Assembly: GCF_900182555.1 (NCBI RefSeq)
Contig: NZ_FXTH01000018.1
Coordinates: forward strand, 1-64,000
Length of the DNA stretch: 64,000 nt
From: Fodinibius sediminis
Lineage (GTDB): Bacteria; Bacteroidota; Rhodothermia; Balneolales; Balneolaceae
Direction: 5' to 3'
The notes beneath the pieces are model-generated. The model saw only the letters and a list, made by a program, of their open reading frames with translations, did not search any database and was not told the DNA's origin. The position numbers and the translations under genes are program-made. Shown one piece after another: positions 61,345 to 64,000 of the stretch (within the stretch, counting starts at the first letter, position 1; each line of letters opens with the position of its first letter).

Positions 61345-62346
61345 ATGATTTTTATTGAGAATGAGGGTATTACCGATCCCCGAATTAATTTAGCACTTGA
61401 AGAGTATGCCCTACGAAATTTTGGAAAAAATGAAGATTATCTGCTGTTCTATATCAACGAACCCTCTATTATCATTGGTAGAAATCAAAATACACTTGAA
61501 GAAATCAACGACGAGTATGTGAGGGAAAACGATATCAATGTTGTTCGTCGGGCTTCTGGCGGCGGGGCAGTGTATCACGATCAGGGTAACCTGAACTTCA
61601 GTTTTATAACAAACTACAAGAAAGAGAACCTCAATAACTTTAAGAAATTTACGAGGCCGGTTATCCATGTCTTGCAAAAAATGGGGGTTGATGCTGAAAT
61701 GAGTGGGCGAAATGATCTGCTTGTTGGCGATCGCAAGATATCGGGGAACGCCCAGTTTTCTACCGGAAAGCGGATGTTCAGTCACGGCACCCTGCTTTTT
61801 GACACCGATCTGGATGAGGTGACCCATGCTCTGAATGTGAAGATGAGCAAGATTGAATCAAAAGGACACAAATCCGTGCGCAGCCGGGTAGCGAATATTT
61901 CAGAATTTATTGATGATAATATTGATGTGTATGAATTTAGATCACGACTGCTGCATGGCCTTTTTGAGGAGCGAGAAACCTTCGATCGGTATCGCCTGAC
62001 GGATGAAGAGTGGGAAAAAGTCCATGAGCTGAAGGATGAGAAATACGGCAACTGGGATTGGAACTATGGAAACTCACCAAAATTTAATATCCAGCGTTCT
62101 CGACGATTTTCCGCAGGTGAAATAGATCTGCGGTTAGATGTGGAGGACGGCTATATCGATAACATGAAAATTTACGGGGATTTCTTTGGAGTAGAACCTG
62201 TGGAAGTTGTTGAAGAGCGCCTGCAGGGTATTCGATACGAACCGTATGTGTTGGAGCAGGTAATCAGCGATATTGATCTGGAACAGTATTTTGGGAAGAT
62301 CCATGAAGATGATTTCCTGGAGCTGATCTACGGCTCAGATAAATAA
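61345..62346 (+). CDS. lplA: Lipoate-protein ligase A
   Basis: A 333-residue LplA that activates lipoate with ATP and joins it to lysines of E2 and GcvH proteins. Landmarks are NEPSIIIGRNQNTLEEIN, the lipoyl loop RRASGGGAVYHDQGNLNFSF, the catalytic Lys in RKISGNAQ and GTLLFDTDLDEV. The C-terminal accessory domain is complete (GEIDLRLDVEDGYI). It sits among stress genes; lipoylated enzymes are sensitive to NO, so repair could be its role here. That is inference. Confidence 0.94.
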   Translation: MIFIENEGITDPRINLALEEYALRNFGKNEDYLLFYINEPSIIIGRNQNTLEEINDEYVRENDINVVRRASGGGAVYHDQGNLNFSFITNYKKENLNNFKKFTRPVIHVLQKMGVDAEMSGRNDLLVGDRKISGNAQFSTGKRMFSHGTLLFDTDLDEVTHALNVKMSKIESKGHKSVRSRVANISEFIDDNIDVYEFRSRLLHGLFEERETFDRYRLTDEEWEKVHELKDEKYGNWDWNYGNSPKFNIQRSRRFSAGEIDLRLDVEDGYIDNMKIYGDFFGVEPVEVVEERLQGIRYEPYVLEQVISDIDLEQYFGKIHEDDFLELIYGSDK

Positions 62347-62369
62347 TCTTGTCATGTTTACTATTGTAA

Positions 62370-62585
62370 ATGCTAATGAAGCAACCTATTACGGGCTTTC
62401 ACAAAGATGAAGAAGGCGACTGGGTGGCCGAGCTGGAATGCGGCCATAATCAGCATGTACGACATGACCCGCCCTGGCAGCTTCGCCCTTGGGTAACAAC
62501 AAAAAAGCGACGGGAAAGTCGCATTGGTCATCAGCTGGATTGTAAAAAGTGTGATCGCGGAGAACCCAAAGACAACATGGTATAA
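62370..62585 (+). CDS. DUF3565 family protein
   Basis: A 71-residue DUF3565 protein. The conserved core is GDWVAELECGHNQHVRHDPPWQLRPWV, with the end IGHQLDCKKCD. Cys and His in ECGHNQHVRH and DCKKCD could bind a metal such as zinc. The function is unknown. The stop (TAA) overlaps the next gene's ATG region by one base, so they are coupled. A second in-frame ATG follows two codons in. Confidence 0.9.
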   Translation: MLMKQPITGFHKDEEGDWVAELECGHNQHVRHDPPWQLRPWVTTKKRRESRIGHQLDCKKCDRGEPKDNMV

Positions 62586-63031
62586 TGCCAAGAATTGCGC
62601 GGACATTTATCAAAACAGGAATGGTCTTTTTTCTGATATCTCTCTTGTTGGGGATAGCAGTAGAAATTGAATCACTGAGTCTGCCAGTTTTAATGCCTCT
62701 GTTCTGGCATACGCTAATGGTTGGCTGGATTACCCAAATTATCTTCGGGGTTTCCATGTGGATGTTTCCGGGCCGAACCAAAGAAGAAGGATTCAAGGCC
62801 CAACTCTGGGGCTGGCTCACCTATATATTTTTGAATACTGGACTGGTGCTTCGCCTTGTCGCCGAACCGATGCTGTCGTACTCCGAATTAACTATTTGGA
62901 ATCTTTTGGTGCTAGGCTCTGCAGTATTACAAGTATCCGGCGGATTTACCTATCTCACTGAAATGTGGCCACGTATTATGTCGAAAGAACAACGTCGCCA
63001 AAAACGCAAGAAAAAGCGAAGAAAACAGTAG
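62585..63031 (+). CDS. Four-helix membrane protein, HCO/NnrS-like module 1
   Basis: A 148-residue protein with four helices (about 9-28, 36-60, 72-90, 100-125) and a basic C-terminal tail (KEQRRQKRKKKRRK). Helix 2 has LFWHTLMVGWITQIIFGVSMWMFPG, resembling the helix-II region of cbb3 subunit I (PVHTNVVFWGFLSQG). It thus has one His that may bind heme. It is overlapped by the preceding gene and is followed by a paralog 1 base after its stop. Known family uncertain; possibly a half-size NnrS relative. Confidence 0.7.
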   Translation: MPRIARTFIKTGMVFFLISLLLGIAVEIESLSLPVLMPLFWHTLMVGWITQIIFGVSMWMFPGRTKEEGFKAQLWGWLTYIFLNTGLVLRLVAEPMLSYSELTIWNLLVLGSAVLQVSGGFTYLTEMWPRIMSKEQRRQKRKKKRRKQ

Positions 63032-63032
63032 T

Positions 63033-63440
63033 ATGCCTGCTCCAAGCCGCTGGTTAATTCGTTCTGCCTACACCTGTCTTCTTGTTGGGATGATCGTCGG
63101 AGCTGTTATGTTAGTGCATAAAGCATATCCTTTGCACCCGGCCATTTGGTCGCTTTTGCCTGTTCATATAGAGCTGTTGGTTGTTGGATGGATAGTACAG
63201 TTTACCATGGGAACAGCATACTGGATTTTACCACGCTATTTAAAGGATTCATCCCGCGGTAACGCCCGATTGGCCCGATTGATGTTCCTGCTATTGAATA
63301 TTGGGATTGTTGTAGTAATTGCTGATCGGCTTATAGTTTCGACCTTACCTTTAGCGATAATGGGAAGGCTTTGTGAAGTAGCTGCCGTGGTACTGTTTAT
63401 TAGTCTGCATTGGCAACGGATTGTTACATATAATAATTAA
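63033..63440 (+). CDS. Four-helix membrane protein, HCO/NnrS-like module 2
   Basis: A 135-residue paralog of the preceding protein. Helix 2 reads LLPVHIELLVVGWIVQFTMGTAYWILPRYL, where PVH...GW..Q...G....PR is shared with module 1 and with CcoN (PVHTNVVFWGFLSQG...YVVPR). The remaining helices are at about 8-28, 72-92 and 102-122. The tandem may form a hetero-oligomer around a heme. No partner subunit or signal sequence is seen. Function unknown. Confidence 0.72.
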   Translation: MPAPSRWLIRSAYTCLLVGMIVGAVMLVHKAYPLHPAIWSLLPVHIELLVVGWIVQFTMGTAYWILPRYLKDSSRGNARLARLMFLLLNIGIVVVIADRLIVSTLPLAIMGRLCEVAAVVLFISLHWQRIVTYNN

Positions 63441-63474
63441 GTATTGAGAGGCTAAAATAGTTTGTAACCTAATT

Positions 63475-63482
63475 TACCTTTG
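63475..63482 (+). promoter_or_regulatory. -7 promoter element before the ECF sigma gene
   Basis: TACCTTTG matches the Bacteroidota -7 consensus TAnnTTTG and lies 40 bases before the probable ATG. No good -33 TTG is seen at the usual distance; a TTG at 63444 is too far. Confidence 0.45.
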
Positions 63483-63522
63483 CGGTATCTAATAAGGTGG
63501 GATTATTCTATAAATGAAATGA

Positions 63523-64000
63523 ATGAGGAAACGTATGCTAAGATCTGTAGATAATACATCTGAAATAAAGAAATATAACTTTGTTTCAGTCGAGAAATAT
63601 AGTGATGTATCAGATAGTGAGATAATTCACAAAATTCTGAAGGGTTCTACCCAGCTTTTTGAGGTATTAATGCGCAGATATAACCAGCGATTATTTCGTA
63701 TTCAGCGATCGTATATATCGGATGAGGAGGCGATCAAGGATACGCTCCAGATAACATATATGAAAGCGTTTGAAAACCTAGATTCGTTTCGCGGTGATGC
63801 CAAATTTTCGACTTGGATCACGCGTATTGCCATAAATGAAGCACTAAAATATCTGAATGGAAAAAAACGAGATGCTGAACTTCAACTGGTTGAAGGAGAT
63901 ACTCCTATGAATGAGCATACGATAAATAGAGATAATACGCCTGAGGATAAGACTATTCAACATGATTTTCGGCAACTGCTGGAACAGGTTGTAGCTACCT
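63523..64000 (+). CDS. ECF RNA polymerase sigma factor (cut by window end)
   Basis: From the ATG at 63523 (another at 63535) a frame of 159 codons runs to the end of the window. Sigma region 2 is clear: LFEVLMRRYNQRLFRI, DEEAIKDTLQITYMKAFENLDSF and KFSTWITRIAINEALKYL, as in ECF sigma-70 factors of the SigW/RpoE type. After a linker (EGDTPMNEHTINRDNTP), region 4 begins at QHDFRQLLEQV and is cut. The target regulon and any anti-sigma gene are outside. Confidence 0.9.
   Translation, partial: MRKRMLRSVDNTSEIKKYNFVSVEKYSDVSDSEIIHKILKGSTQLFEVLMRRYNQRLFRIQRSYISDEEAIKDTLQITYMKAFENLDSFRGDAKFSTWITRIAINEALKYLNGKKRDAELQLVEGDTPMNEHTINRDNTPEDKTIQHDFRQLLEQVVAT

Overview
The window looks like chromosomal DNA of a moderately halophilic member of the Bacteroidota/Balneolota/Rhodothermota side of the bacterial tree. 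Reasons: a SusC/SusD pair, lipoprotein signals ending in Cys, -7 promoter elements of the TAnnTTTG type, an SdhC of the Bacteroidota b-type, NnrS/cbb3/azurin respiratory genes, many acidic proteins, and a GC content that looks like the low-to-mid 40s by eye. The species assignment is inference.

Layout. (1) 1-9.5 kb: the edge of an IS1595-like transposase, then a redox/electrophile-stress block: two YceI proteins, a Crp/Fnr regulator, a frameshifted DUF5996 gene, a GNAT, aldehyde dehydrogenase, F420-type reductase, NmrA-like protein, FMN reductase, VOC protein, DoxX and pirin. Three perfect or near-perfect FNR-type boxes (TTGATnnnnATCAA) with the same downstream spacing precede yceI, the aldehyde dehydrogenase and the reductase operon. 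(2) 10-31 kb: a sialic-acid island: AraC regulator, GlcNAc 2-epimerase, a fused NanM mutarotase/Na+-solute symporter, SusC/SusD, sialidase, sialate O-acetylesterase, GH20 hexosaminidase, a second sialidase-like protein and NanA. Decayed IS3-family transposase pieces lie on both sides. (3) 31-34.3 kb: an MFS transporter between two diverged direct repeats, each holding a terminator, a tRNA-Arg 3' fragment and further shared sequence, probably the scar of integrative elements. (4) 34.3-46.5 kb: an Rrf2/NsrR-like regulator with a clear operator, CopD-like protein, HMP/pyridoxal kinase, YggS, deaminase, a heme-copper-oxidase-like protein without the helix-VII HisHis pair, Rnk, and a minus-strand set (dehydrogenase, SDR, DUF488, double DUF2249, orphan SdhC, Ndh, two AhpD-type proteins). 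(5) 46.5-51.2 kb: MetE, a phosphosulfolactate-synthase-like protein and an MmgE/PrpD protein. (6) 51.2-64 kb: a SufR-like regulator and a RIC/ScdA-like protein that has lost most metal ligands, divergent from a large plus-strand respiration/nitric-oxide block: ferredoxin, DUF2249, MIP18/SufT, NnrS, CcoN, CcoO with an extra cytochrome c domain, a small membrane subunit, an Ig-like/TM/cytochrome c protein, OsmC, azurin, RIC, truncated haemoglobin, lipoate ligase, DUF3565, two tandem four-helix membrane proteins that resemble the helix-II region of heme-copper oxidases, and an ECF sigma factor cut by the window end.

How it fits together. Sialoglycans would be trimmed outside by the esterase, hexosaminidase and sialidase, sialic acid taken in, mutarotated, split by NanA to ManNAc and pyruvate, and ManNAc turned into GlcNAc by the epimerase. 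The right half reads as a high-affinity O2 respiration module (azurin to cbb3) wrapped in NO/Fe-S damage defence (NnrS, RIC, haemoglobin, NsrR-like and SufR-like regulators). The most unusual content is the set of five proteins related to, or resembling, heme-copper oxidase/NnrS, the degenerate RIC paralog, and the duplicated cytochrome c domains.
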